From JBOGHU01 sp050742255 (GTDB lineage: Bacteria; Actinomycetota; Acidimicrobiia; Acidimicrobiales; CADCSY01), in contig JBOGHU010000084.1 of the NCBI GenBank assembly GCA_050742255.1, positions 1-16,040 of the forward strand: a stretch of DNA of 16,040 nucleotides. The letters run 5' to 3'. The translations under genes and the position numbers were made by a program. Below the pieces are notes generated by a model. The model had not been told where the DNA came from. It did no database searches and worked only from the letters and a program-made list of their open reading frames with translations. Every line of letters starts with the position of its first letter. Position 1 is the stretch's first letter. Of the stretch, positions 6,253 to 14,400 are shown piece by piece.

Positions 6253-7191
6253 ATGCTCGTTATCCAGCGACCCACGGTCGAGCTCCTGGGCGACCCGGAA
6301 GGCAACCGCCAGCGGTTCGCCATCAGCCCTCTGGAGCCGGGGTTCGGCCACACCCTGGGCAACTCGCTGCGCCGGACCCTGCTGTCGTCGATCCCCGGTG
6401 CGGCGGTGACCCAGGTCCGCTTCGACGAAGCCCTGCACGAGTTCTCGACCATCCGCGGCGTCACCGAGGACGTCACCGACATCATCCTCAACCTCAAGGA
6501 CCTGGTGCTCGTCTGCGCCAGCGACGAGCCGGTGACGGTCCGCCTCGAGGCTCAGGGACCGGCCGAGGTCACTGCCGGTGACGTCGCCGTCACGGCGGAC
6601 GTGGAGGTGCTCAACCCCGAGCTCCACCTGGCCACGCTCAACGACAAGGGCCGTCTGGCCGTCGACATCACCGTGGCGAGGGGCCGGGGGTACGTGCCCG
6701 CCGAGCGCAACAAGAGCTCGGCGACCATCGGGGTCATCCCGGTCGACTCCATCTTCTCGCCCGTGCGCCGGGTGACCTTCGACGTGCAGCCCACGCGGGT
6801 CGAGCAGTCCACAAACTTCGACCGGCTGGTGCTCGACATCGAGACCGACGGCTCGGTCACCCCGAGGGACGCCCTGGCGTCGGCGGGCGACACGCTGCGG
6901 TCCCTCGTGGGCCTGGTGGCCGACATGAGCGAGGTGCCCCAGGGCCTGGAGCTGGGCGAGGTGGGCAGGACCGCCGTGGGCTCGTCCGACCTCGACCTGG
7001 CCATCGAGGACCTGGATCTCTCCGAGCGTCCCCGCAACTGCCTCAAGCGGGCCCAGGTGAACACCGTGGGGGAGCTGCTGGAGCGGACCGCGGAGGACCT
7101 CCTGGCGGTGACCAACTTCGGCCAGAAGTCGCTCGACGAGGTGATCCAGAAGCTCGACGAGCGCGGGCTCTCCCTGCGGAAGAAGGAGTAG
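6253..7191 (+). CDS. rpoA: DNA-directed RNA polymerase alpha subunit
   Basis: Alpha dimerises to nucleate RNA polymerase assembly, and its C-terminal domain contacts UP elements and activators. The 312-residue product has the N-terminal domain with GHTLGNSLRRTLLSSIPGAA (about residues 32-51), the dimer and beta-contact segment. After a linker at about 225-245 comes the C-terminal domain, with LDLSERPRNCLKRAQVNTVG and the helix-hairpin-helix NFGQKSLDEVIQKL. I chose ATG at 6253 because GGAGGGAG lies just upstream and the protein then starts MLVIQRPTVEL as in actinobacteria. An in-frame GTG at 6229 would add eight residues inside the leader hairpin. The gene order rpsD-rpoA-rplQ is universal. 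Confidence 0.97.
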   Translation: MLVIQRPTVELLGDPEGNRQRFAISPLEPGFGHTLGNSLRRTLLSSIPGAAVTQVRFDEALHEFSTIRGVTEDVTDIILNLKDLVLVCASDEPVTVRLEAQGPAEVTAGDVAVTADVEVLNPELHLATLNDKGRLAVDITVARGRGYVPAERNKSSATIGVIPVDSIFSPVRRVTFDVQPTRVEQSTNFDRLVLDIETDGSVTPRDALASAGDTLRSLVGLVADMSEVPQGLELGEVGRTAVGSSDLDLAIEDLDLSERPRNCLKRAQVNTVGELLERTAEDLLAVTNFGQKSLDEVIQKLDERGLSLRKKE

Positions 7192-7197
7192 CCGACC

Positions 7198-7551
7198 ATG
7201 CCGGGCACCCCGACCAAGGGCCGCCGCCTGGGCGGTTCGAGCGCCCACCAGCGGCTCATGCTGGCCAACCTGGCGGCGTCGCTCATAGCGGCCGAGGGCA
7301 TCGTCACCACCGAGGCCAGGGCCAAGGCCCTGCGCCCGGTGGCCGAGAAGCTCATCACCAAGGCCAGGAAGGGCGGCCTGCACCGCCACCGCCAGGTCGT
7401 CTCCTTCCTCGGGGACAAGGAGATAGCCCACAAGCTGTTCGAGGACGTCGCCCCCCGGTACGCCGAGCGGCCCGGCGGCTACACCCGGATCCTCAGGCTC
7501 GGCCCGCGTCCGGGCGACAACGCGCCGATGGCGAGGATCGAGCTCGTCTGA
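7198..7551 (+). CDS. rplQ: 50S ribosomal protein L17
   Basis: Large-subunit protein near the polypeptide exit tunnel. The 117-residue product starts MPGTPTKGRRLGGSSAHQRL and carries the L17 signature around RLMLANLAASLIAAEGIVTTEARAKALRPVAEKLITKAR (residues about 19-57, given here only by name and span). It ends GGYTRILRLGPRPGDNAPMA then RIELV, the normal family C-terminus. Six bases separate it from the rpoA stop. It is the last ribosomal gene of the alpha operon, and a strong hairpin lies 20 bases after its stop. Confidence 0.96.
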   Translation: MPGTPTKGRRLGGSSAHQRLMLANLAASLIAAEGIVTTEARAKALRPVAEKLITKARKGGLHRHRQVVSFLGDKEIAHKLFEDVAPRYAERPGGYTRILRLGPRPGDNAPMARIELV

Positions 7552-7570
7552 GGGCGGCTCGGCCCCCATC

Positions 7571-7597
7571 CCGGGCCCGCCCGGTGGGCGGGTCCGG
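7571..7597 (+). terminator. 12-bp G+C hairpin between rplQ and truA (possible terminator or start-region structure)
   Basis: Arms 7571-7582 and 7586-7597 pair over 12 positions with one G-U and a three-base GGT loop. This is by far the longest uninterrupted stem I found in the window. No T run follows, so it is not a classical intrinsic terminator, although actinobacterial terminators often lack one. Its 3' arm appears to encode the first conserved TruA residues (V-R), so it may instead affect truA translation. Confidence 0.45.
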
Positions 7598-8341
7598 CTG
7601 ACCGTCGCCTACGACGGGCGGGGCTTCGCCGGGTTCGCCCCCAACCCCGGTGCCACCACGGTGGGGGGGACACTGGCGGCGGCGGTGGGGCAGGTCCTGG
7701 GCCGTCCCGTGACGCTCACCTGCGCCGGGCGCACCGACGCCGGCGTCCACGCCTGGGGCCAGGTGGTGTCCTTCGAGGCCTCCGTCGACGACCTCGACCT
7801 CTGGTCCCTGCGGCGGTCCCTCAACCGGCTGTGCGCCCCGGCGATCGTGGTGCGGGAGGCGTCGGTGGCGCCCCCCGGCTTCGATGCCCGCCGCTCGGCC
7901 CGGGCCCGCCGGTACCGGTACACGGTCCTCAACCGGCCCGTGCCCGACCCGTTCCTCGCCGCCACCTCCTGGCACGTCGAGGTGCCGCTCGACCTGGCCG
8001 CCATGCGCCTCGGGTGCGATCCGCTCATCGGGGAGCACGACTTCGCCTCGTTCTGCCGACGGCCCCGGGTGCCCCCCGGGGTGGGCCCGCCCACCCTGGT
8101 GCGCCGGGTCCTCGACGCCGGCTGGACCGACGCCGGCGAGGGCCTGCTGCGCTTCGAGATCACCGCCAACGCCTTCTGCCACCAGATGGTGCGCAGCATC
8201 GTGGGCACCCTCGTGGAGGTGGGTCGCGGCCGTCGCCGGGCGGGGGACGTGCGGGCCGTCCTGGACGCGGCCGACCGCAGCCGGGCGGGCCAGCTGGCCC
8301 CGCCCCACGGCCTGTGCCTGTGGGAGGTGCTCCTTGGGTAG
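7598..8341 (+). CDS. truA: tRNA pseudouridine(38-40) synthase TruA, start codon uncertain
   Basis: TruA converts uridines 38-40 of the tRNA anticodon arm to pseudouridine. The frame shows TVAYDGRGFAGF, then the catalytic CAGRTDAGVHAWGQVVSFE with the essential aspartate of RTDAGVH. Further on come EHDFASFCRRPR and FCHQMVRSIVGTLVEVGRG, all diagnostic of the family. The usual N-terminus (M-x-VRLTVAYDG) is encoded, but no ATG, GTG or TTG is in frame upstream. The GTG at 7661 would delete the first conserved strand. Candidates are CTG 7598 (247 residues, used here), ATC 7568, or a start restored by one extra G: a GTG at 7584 would then read M-G-R-V-R-L-T-V. The gene identity is firm; the start is not. 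Confidence 0.9.
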   Translation: MTVAYDGRGFAGFAPNPGATTVGGTLAAAVGQVLGRPVTLTCAGRTDAGVHAWGQVVSFEASVDDLDLWSLRRSLNRLCAPAIVVREASVAPPGFDARRSARARRYRYTVLNRPVPDPFLAATSWHVEVPLDLAAMRLGCDPLIGEHDFASFCRRPRVPPGVGPPTLVRRVLDAGWTDAGEGLLRFEITANAFCHQMVRSIVGTLVEVGRGRRRAGDVRAVLDAADRSRAGQLAPPHGLCLWEVLLG

Positions 8342-8344
8342 CCC

Positions 8345-9040
8345 GTGGCCCTCTTCGGGCCATACCACCAGGAGCACCGGCTCCGTGCGCGAGGCTCTGG
8401 CCATGACCGACCCGAGCCAGCAGCCGCCTTCCCCCCACGAGCCGGAGCCCCGGCCGCCGCCCCCGCTCCCGGCGCGGCCCCCCAGCCTCACCACGGGCCG
8501 CCCCCGACTCACCCACCGGGCCCTCCGCCCCCCGACCCGCAGGCCGTGACCCCCCCGTCGGCGCTGGCCGCCCTGGCCCTGGTCGCCGCCGGGGCGGCGG
8601 TGCTCCTGGCCGCGGTGCTGGGCATGACCACCGCCTCAGCTGAGGCCTACGGCTTCGTGGAGGACTTCGGCCTCCTCAACCGGGTGCAGATCGGGGCCAG
8701 CCTGGTATCGGTCCCCCTCCTCCTCCTCGTCCCCGTGGCCCTGGCCCTGCTGCGCCAGGCCGGGGGGGAGCGGTCGACCGCTGTCCCCCCGGCCGTCGTG
8801 CAGGCGGTGACCGCGGGAGCGGTGCTCGTCGGCGGCGGCTCCTGCCTGCTCGTCCTCTCCGGCCTGGTGGCCGACCTGGGCGGAGACGCCCAGCTCGTGG
8901 TGGGCTCCAAGTCCTCCGCCTTCTTCATCGACAGCGCCGCCGTGCTGGTGGCCGTGGCGGGGACGGCGTGGGCCTACCGGGAGCTGCGGGGCGACCACCC
9001 CCCGGCCCCGCCCCCCCCGGCCCCCGGCCGGGGTGGCTGA
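8345..9040 (+). CDS. Unrecognised four-helix membrane protein, N-terminal frame doubtful
   Basis: I do not recognise this protein. The open frame as it stands gives 231 residues from GTG 8345. It has a proline/alanine-rich N-terminal third, then four hydrophobic segments at about residues 72-94, 116-137, 151-176 and 190-212, and a short proline-rich tail. This suggests a small integral membrane protein with cytosolic proline-rich ends. GTG 8345 lies in a hairpin next to the truA stop and is an unlikely start. A better N-terminus begins at ATG 8403 in another frame and would join this one if the C run at 8478-8483 had one more base. GTG 8546 is a further in-frame option (about 164 residues). 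The gene is flanked by truA and the rplM promoter. Confidence 0.6.
   Translation: MALFGPYHQEHRLRARGSGHDRPEPAAAFPPRAGAPAAAPAPGAAPQPHHGPPPTHPPGPPPPDPQAVTPPSALAALALVAAGAAVLLAAVLGMTTASAEAYGFVEDFGLLNRVQIGASLVSVPLLLLVPVALALLRQAGGERSTAVPPAVVQAVTAGAVLVGGGSCLLVLSGLVADLGGDAQLVVGSKSSAFFIDSAAVLVAVAGTAWAYRELRGDHPPAPPPPAPGRGG
8346..8384 (+). terminator. Tandem small hairpins after truA
   Basis: Two hairpins lie head to tail just past the truA stop. One pairs 8346-8351 with 8357-8362 around a TCTTC loop (6 bp). The other pairs 8371-8375 with 8380-8384 around ACCG (5 bp). There is no T run. They are plausible as a factor-independent or processing signal ending the alpha-operon transcript, but short G+C stems are common by chance at this base composition. 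Confidence 0.3.
8403..8483 (+). other. Probable true N-terminus of the membrane protein, out of frame at a C6 run
   Basis: From ATG 8403 the frame reads MTDPSQQPPSPHEPEPRPPP, a typical hydrophilic, proline-rich cytosolic leader of actinobacterial membrane proteins, with GAGG at 8391-8394 upstream. It hits a stop at 8549 without reaching the membrane segments. In this stretch nearly every third codon position (25 of 26) is G or C, whereas the frame of the membrane segments has seven A/T third positions in 27 codons here. That usage favours the 8403 frame upstream of the C run. Adding one C at 8478-8483 would fuse the two frames without a break. Confidence 0.45.
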
Positions 9041-9057
9041 GGGTGTGCGCCCCGACG

Positions 9058-9086
9058 TTGCCCCCTGGTGCCGCCTTTCCTATGCT
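9058..9086 (+). promoter_or_regulatory. Predicted sigma70-type promoter of the rplM-rpsI operon
   Basis: TTGCCC at 9058-9063 and TATGCT at 9081-9086 are separated by 17 bases, the same spacing and style as the promoter before infA. Transcription would begin near 9092, giving a leader of about 54 bases before the rplM start. It falls just after the stop of the preceding membrane protein gene, in the only non-coding stretch available. Confidence 0.6.
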
Positions 9087-9098
9087 GGGGACTGTCGT

Positions 9099-9117
9099 GG
9101 TCGGGCCCGGCCCGACC
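9099..9117 (+). promoter_or_regulatory. Hairpin in the rplM 5' leader
   Basis: The 19 bases form a perfect inverted repeat: 8 bp with a CCG loop, or 7 bp with a five-base loop. It starts about seven bases after the predicted transcription start and ends 28 bases before the rplM GTG. Known family context: L13 represses its own mRNA leader in E. coli, and L13 leader motifs are described in Firmicutes. A similar role here is inference. Confidence 0.5.
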
Positions 9118-9145
9118 GAGCCACCGCCCAAGCCGAAGGGTTACC

Positions 9146-9601
9146 GTGCCGACCTTCTCCCCGTGTGCCAGCGACATCGAGCGACGGTGGCACGTCGTCG
9201 ACGCCGACGGCCTGGTCCTCGGGAGGCTGGCCACTGAGGTGGCCAGCCGGCTGCGGGGCAAGCACAAGCCCACCTTCGCCCCCCACCTCGACACTGGCGA
9301 CCACGTGGTCGTGGTGAACGCGGCCAAGGTCGTCCTCTCCGCCGACAAGGCGACCACCAAGGTGGTCCATCGCCACAGCGGGTACCCGGGAGGGCTGTCG
9401 GTCCGCCGCTACCGCGATCTGCTGGCCACCAAGCCCGAGGAGGTCGTGCGCCGCGCCGTCAAGGGCATGCTGCCCAAGAACCGCCTGGGCCGGGCCATGT
9501 TGCGCAAGCTGCGGGTCTACGCCGGCCCCGACCACCCCCACCACGCCCAGCGACCGGTTCCCCTGGAGCTGCCCGCCGCCCGGCGCAAGGCGCGGCGCTG
9601 A
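9146..9601 (+). CDS. rplM: 50S ribosomal protein L13
   Basis: L13 is an early-assembling large-subunit protein. The 151-residue product starts MPTFSPCASDIERRWHVVDA and has LGRLATEVASRLRGKHKPTF (about residues 25-44). Later come GDHVVVVNAAKV, the family motif HSGYPGGL, and VKGMLPKNRLGRAMLRKL. I chose GTG at 9146 because GAAGGG at 9135-9140 lies five bases upstream and the homologous N-terminus begins there; the frame is open further upstream to a GTG-poor leader that also contains the promoter. The stop is followed after one base by rpsI. Confidence 0.96.
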   Translation: MPTFSPCASDIERRWHVVDADGLVLGRLATEVASRLRGKHKPTFAPHLDTGDHVVVVNAAKVVLSADKATTKVVHRHSGYPGGLSVRRYRDLLATKPEEVVRRAVKGMLPKNRLGRAMLRKLRVYAGPDHPHHAQRPVPLELPAARRKARR

Positions 9602-9602
9602 G

Positions 9603-10007
9603 GTGGCAGAGGTGGGTGTCGCACCACTCGTGCAGGCCACCGGCCGTCGCAAGCACGCGGTCGCCCGGGTCCGCCTGCGGCCCGGGAGCGGGACGGTCGT
9701 CGTCAACGGGCGCCCGCTCGACGACTACTTCCCGTCCAAGACCCACCGCACGATCCTCACCGCCCCCCTGCGGATGACGGCCACCGCCGAGGCCTACGAC
9801 GTGGACGCCACCATGGACGGGGGTGGCACGTCGGGCCAGGCCGGGGCGCTTCGTCTCGGCATCGCCCGGGCCCTGGTCGAGGCCGATCCCGACCTGCGGA
9901 TCACGCTCAAGCGGGCCGGCTTCCTCACCCGGGACGCCCGGGCCAAGGAGAGCAAGAAGTACGGCCTCAAGAAGGCCCGCAAGGCGCCGCAGTACTCCAA
10001 GCGCTGA
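9603..10007 (+). CDS. rpsI: 30S ribosomal protein S9
   Basis: S9 lies in the 30S head; its C-terminal tail reaches the P-site tRNA anticodon. The 134-residue product has ATGRRKHAVARVRLRPGSG (about residues 12-30), then VNGRPLDDYF, GGGTSGQAGALRLGIARAL, and the basic tail ESKKYGLKKARKAPQYSKR ending in the invariant SKR. It starts with GTG one base after the rplM stop; the AGG of the rplM end is the nearest ribosome-binding sequence, so translational coupling is likely. Only seven bases separate it from glmM. Confidence 0.97.
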   Translation: MAEVGVAPLVQATGRRKHAVARVRLRPGSGTVVVNGRPLDDYFPSKTHRTILTAPLRMTATAEAYDVDATMDGGGTSGQAGALRLGIARALVEADPDLRITLKRAGFLTRDARAKESKKYGLKKARKAPQYSKR

Positions 10008-10014
10008 CAGGCCG

Positions 10015-11403
10015 GTGGCGCTGCGGTTCGGCACCGACGGCCTGCGGGGGGTCGCCAACGCCGAGCTGACGCCCGAGCTGGCCCTGGCGCTGGGTCGGGC
10101 CGCCGCCCGGGTGCTCCGGGGACCCCGCTTCCTGATCGGGCGGGACACCCGCTGCTCGGGGCCCATGCTGGAGGCGGCGCTGGCGGCCGGCGTGGCGGCC
10201 GAGGGGGTCCCGGTGGTGCGCCTCGGTGTGCTGCCCACGCCCGGCGTGGCCTGGCTGTCGGCGGCCGAGGGGGTCCCGGCGGCGGTGATCTCGGCGTCGC
10301 ACAACCCCTTCCCCGACAACGGCATCAAGCTCTTCGCCAGCGGCGGCCGCAAGCTGGGCGACGAGGTGGAGCTGCGGCTGGAGGCGGAGCTCGACCGCCT
10401 GGTCGCCGCCGGCCCCGGCGGGGCCAGGTCCTCTCCCACCGGCGTCGGGGTGGGAGTGGTGGGGGAGGACCGGGGTGGCACCGAGCGCTACGTCGAGGCG
10501 CTGGTGGCGTCGGTGGACGGACGCCGCCTCGACGGGCTGGCGGTGGTGGTGGACTGCGCCCACGGGGCCGCCTCGGCCGTGGGCCCGGCGGTGCTGGGTC
10601 GCCTGGGGGCCAAGGTGGAGGCCCTCCACGCCGCGCCCGACGGCCGGAACATCAACGCGTGGTGCGGGTCGACCCACCTCGAGCCCCTGCGTCGGGCGGT
10701 GGTGGCAGCCGGCGCCGACGTCGGCCTCGCCCTCGACGGTGACGCCGACCGGGTGCTGGCCGTCGACCACCGGGGCCGCCTGGTCGACGGCGACCAGCTC
10801 ATCGCTGTCTGCGCCGCCGACCTGTTGGCCCGGGGCCGCCTGGCCGACCGGACCGTGGTGGTCACGGTGATGGCCAACCTCGGGCTCCGGCTGGCCATGG
10901 CCGAGCTGGGCGTCACGGTGGTGGAGACCCCCGTGGGGGATCGATACGTGCTGGCGGCCCTGGAGTCGGGCGGCTGGTCCCTCGGGGGGGAGCAGTCGGG
11001 CCACGTCGTCTTCGCCGACCTGGCCACCACCGGCGACGGCGTGCTGACCGGCGTGCAGGTGCTGGACGTCATGCGCCGCGCCGGCCGGTCCCTGGCTGAC
11101 CTGGCCACCTCGGCCATGACCCCGCTCCCCCAGGCGCTGCGCAGCGTGCAGCTGGCGGATCGGGAGGGCCTCGACCTGGACCGGGCCCTGGCCGGTGAGA
11201 TCGCCGCCGTGGAGGCCGAGCTGGGGCCGCAGGGCCGGGTCCTGATCCGCCCCAGCGGCACCGAGCCGGTGGTACGGGTCATGGTGGAGGCGGCCAGCGA
11301 GGAGCAGGCCGCCGCCGCCGCCGACCGCCTCTCGGCCAGCGTGGCCCGGCTGGCGGGGCCGACCGACCCCCCGCCGGGCGGGGACGACCCCGCCGGGCGC
11401 TAG
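10015..11403 (+). CDS. glmM: Phosphoglucosamine mutase
   Basis: Interconverts glucosamine-6-phosphate and glucosamine-1-phosphate, the second step toward UDP-GlcNAc. The 462-residue protein starts MALRFGTDGLRGVANAELTP. The catalytic phosphoserine loop is ISASHNPFPDNGIK, with S95 as the phosphorylated serine. The magnesium loop DGDADR supplies D241, D243 and D245, followed by R246. GGEQSGH (324-330) is the sugar-binding loop and RPSGTEP (412-418) the phosphate-binding loop. The start is GTG at 10015, seven bases after rpsI, where homology begins. A proline/glycine-rich tail (DPPPGGDDPAGR) extends slightly past the usual end. glmS follows ten bases after the stop, so the two consecutive aminosugar steps are adjacent. 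Confidence 0.97.
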   Translation: MALRFGTDGLRGVANAELTPELALALGRAAARVLRGPRFLIGRDTRCSGPMLEAALAAGVAAEGVPVVRLGVLPTPGVAWLSAAEGVPAAVISASHNPFPDNGIKLFASGGRKLGDEVELRLEAELDRLVAAGPGGARSSPTGVGVGVVGEDRGGTERYVEALVASVDGRRLDGLAVVVDCAHGAASAVGPAVLGRLGAKVEALHAAPDGRNINAWCGSTHLEPLRRAVVAAGADVGLALDGDADRVLAVDHRGRLVDGDQLIAVCAADLLARGRLADRTVVVTVMANLGLRLAMAELGVTVVETPVGDRYVLAALESGGWSLGGEQSGHVVFADLATTGDGVLTGVQVLDVMRRAGRSLADLATSAMTPLPQALRSVQLADREGLDLDRALAGEIAAVEAELGPQGRVLIRPSGTEPVVRVMVEAASEEQAAAAADRLSASVARLAGPTDPPPGGDDPAGR

Positions 11404-11413
11404 GTTGCCACCC

Positions 11414-14400
11414 GTGTGTGGGATCGTCGCCGTCCTCCGGCGACCCTCGGGACGGCGACCGCCCGACCGGCGGGTGATCGTCGCCCTGCTGGACCAGGCC
11501 GAGCACTCCCTGACCTCTCTGGTCCACGGGGTGGGGGGCGGGGCCGCCCTGGCCGGCGCCCTCGACCGGACCGCGTCGGCGGTCGAGGAGCTCGACCGTC
11601 GACTGAGGGGCCGTCCCGGCGCCCGGGCGGTGCTGTCCGACCCCCGCCTGGGGCGGGAGGTGGAGGAGCGCCTGGCGGCGCTGGAGCGGCGGGCCGATGC
11701 CGTCGAGCACGCCGTGGACACCGGGGAGGTCGACGCCGCCGGCTCGGCCCTGGAGGACCTCACCGCCGCCCTCCTGCGCCTCCGGGACAGCGCCTGGGCG
11801 GTGCGCCGGGACCGGCTGGGGACCGCCGCCGCCGTCGCCAGGCTGGCCGGCGCCCGTGCCGCCCTCGGCGACGCCGCCCTCGACGCCTACCTGTCGCTGC
11901 AGACGGCCCTGTCGGCCCTCGACCGCCTGGAGGTCCGGGGCCGGGACTCGGCGGGGATCCACGTGCTGGTGTCGGGGCACGGGCTCGACCTGGCCGCCCC
12001 CGAGGTGGGGGCGGCGGTCGCCGCCCGGTCCGGCGACCCGCTGTTCCCGTCCCTGGCCGTGCGGGCTCCCCTCGGCCACCTCAGCTTCGTCTACAAGGCC
12101 GCCAGCGAGATCGGTGAGCTGGGCGACAACACCCGGGCCCTGCGCGCCGCCATCGAGGGTGACGACCTGCTGGGCCGGGCGCTGGCGTCGGGCACCGCCG
12201 CCGCCACCGTCGTGGGCCACACGCGCTGGGCCAGCGTGGGCGTGGTGTCGGAGGCCAACGCCCACCCCCTCAACCAGGAGGAGGAGGGCCTGACCGACGG
12301 CCCCTACGTCACCGCCGCCCTCAACGGCGACATCGACAACCACGCCGAGCTGGGGGGGCGGGCCGGGGTGCGCATCCCCCTCGAGTTCACCACCGACGCC
12401 AAGCTCGTCCCCGTCCTGGTGTCGCGGGCCATGGCCGGCGGGCTCCCGCCAGAGGACGCCCTGCGGACCACCGCCGCCTCCTTCCAGGGCTCGGTGGCCA
12501 TCGCCGCCAACGCCGCCGAGGTCCCCGACCGGGTCCTCCTGGCCCTTCAGGGCGGCGGGCAGGCTCTCTATGTCGGCTTGGCCGAGGACGCCTACGTCGT
12601 GGCCAGCGAGCCGTACGGGGTGATCGGGGAGACGGGTCGGTACCTGCGCATGGACGGCGAGGCGCCCGTCCGGGGCCAGATCGTCGTCCTCGACCGGGCT
12701 GGTGCCGGGACCCTCGCCGGTGTGCGGCGCCGGGGCTACGACGGCGTGGCCCTGCCCGTGGCCGAGGGCGAGGTCCGCACCGCCGAGATGACCACCCGCG
12801 ACGTCGACCGAGGCAGCTTCCCCCACTACCTGCTCAAGGAGATATCGGAGGCGCCCCAGGCCCTGCGCAAGACGCTGCGGGGCAGGGTGGTCGAGCGGGA
12901 CGGCCACCTGGAGGTGGGGCTGGGCGACGACGCCCTCCCCGACCTGGTCCGGCGGGGTCTGCGCAGCGGCGCCGTCCACCGCGTCGTGGCCATCGGCCAG
13001 GGGACCGCGGCGGTGGCCGCCGCCGCCGCCGCCGCCGCCGTCGCCGACGCGGTGGTGGGGAGCTCCCTGTCGGCGACGGCCATGCCCGCTACCGAGCTGT
13101 CGGGGTTCGGCCTTCGCGACGACATGGGCGACACCTTGGTGGTGGCCCTGAGCCAGTCGGGCACGACCACCGACACCAACCGCACCGTCGACCTGGTCCG
13201 GGCCCGCGGGGCCCTGGTGGTGGCGGTGGTCAACCGGCGGGGGAGCGACCTGGCCGAGAGGGCCCACGGCGTGCTGTACACCTCCGACGGCAGGGACGTG
13301 GAGATGAGCGTGGCCTCCACCAAGGCCTTCTACGCCCAGGTGGCGGCCGGGTTCCTGCTGGCCGAGGCCATCGCCGACGCCGCCGGGTGCCCCCCCCGCC
13401 CCGGTGCCGGCGAGTTGCTGGCGGGGCTGCGCCAGCTCCCCGAGGCCATGTCCCAGGTGCTGGCCCGCCGTCCCCAGATCGCCGAGCTCGCCGGCCGCCA
13501 CGCCCCTCCCCGCCGGAGCTGGGCGGTGGTCGGGAGCGGGCCCAACCGTGTCGCCGCCCAGGAGATCCGGATCAAGCTCTCCGAGCTGTGCTACAAGTCG
13601 ATCGCCTGCGACGCCACCGAGGACAAGAAGCACATCGACCTGTCCTCCGAGCCGCTGGTCCTGGTCTGCGCAGCCGGGATGTCGGGGTCCAACGCCGATG
13701 ACGTGGCCAAGGAGGTGGCCATCTACCGGGCCCACAAGGCCGCCCCCATCGTGGTGGCGAACGACGGTGACGGTCGCTTCGGCGAGGCCCTGGGCGTGGT
13801 GGGGGTGCCCGCCGTGCACCCCCGGCTGGCCTTCGTGCTCTCGGCCATGGTCGGCCACCTCTTCGGCTACGAGGCGGCGCTGGCCATCGACGCCCAGGCC
13901 ACCCTGCTCCGCCAGGCCCGGGGCGCGGTGGAGTCCGCCGTCTCGGTCGGGGGGGACGCCGGGCTGGAGCCGCGGCTGGCCCTGGCCCTGGCCCCGGTCA
14001 GCGCCCGGATCCTCGAGGGGTTGCGCAGCGGCGCCTACGACGGCCACCTCGAGGCCAGCACCGCCATCCGGCTGGTCTCGCTGCTTCGCTACGGAACCGG
14101 CGCCCTCCCCCTCCAGGAGTACCAGCTCGACCACGGGAAGGTGGGCACGCCGAGCGCGGTGGTCGAGGACCTGATCAACGTCCTGACCCGGGGCATCGAG
14201 GAGCTGACCCGTCCCGTCGACGCCATCAAGCACCAGGCCAAGACGGTCACCGTCGGGATCTCCCGGTCCGAGGAGGCCCTCTTCGCCGCCCCTCTGGTCC
14301 GGGCGGTGCTGGCCGCGGGCGTGGGCCGGGACCATCTGAGCTACCACGCCCTTCGCACCCTCGCCGCCCTGGGCCCGGCCGTGGCCGAGGTGACCGGCCA

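Noticed and set aside
6204..6581. Open frame starting at CTG 6204 behind the orphan AAGGAGG
   Set aside because: It overlaps the start of rpoA in another frame and its translation is Arg/Pro/Gly-rich without motifs. Absence of stops is expected at this base composition.
5209..7569. Long minus-strand open frame across rpsK, rpsD, rpoA and rplQ
   Set aside because: It overlaps four certain plus-strand genes and its composition is typical of antisense frames at this G+C content.
9011..9033. C8 run and the CCCCGGCCGGGG palindrome at the end of the membrane protein gene as a terminator
   Set aside because: Both are in the proline-rich coding tail before the stop, with no T run. This is expected in C-rich proline codons; the evidence is too weak to call.
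13016..13039. (GCC)8 as a possible CRISPR or mobile-element signature
   Set aside because: It is an in-frame alanine codon run with no spacers, inside a conserved SIS domain.
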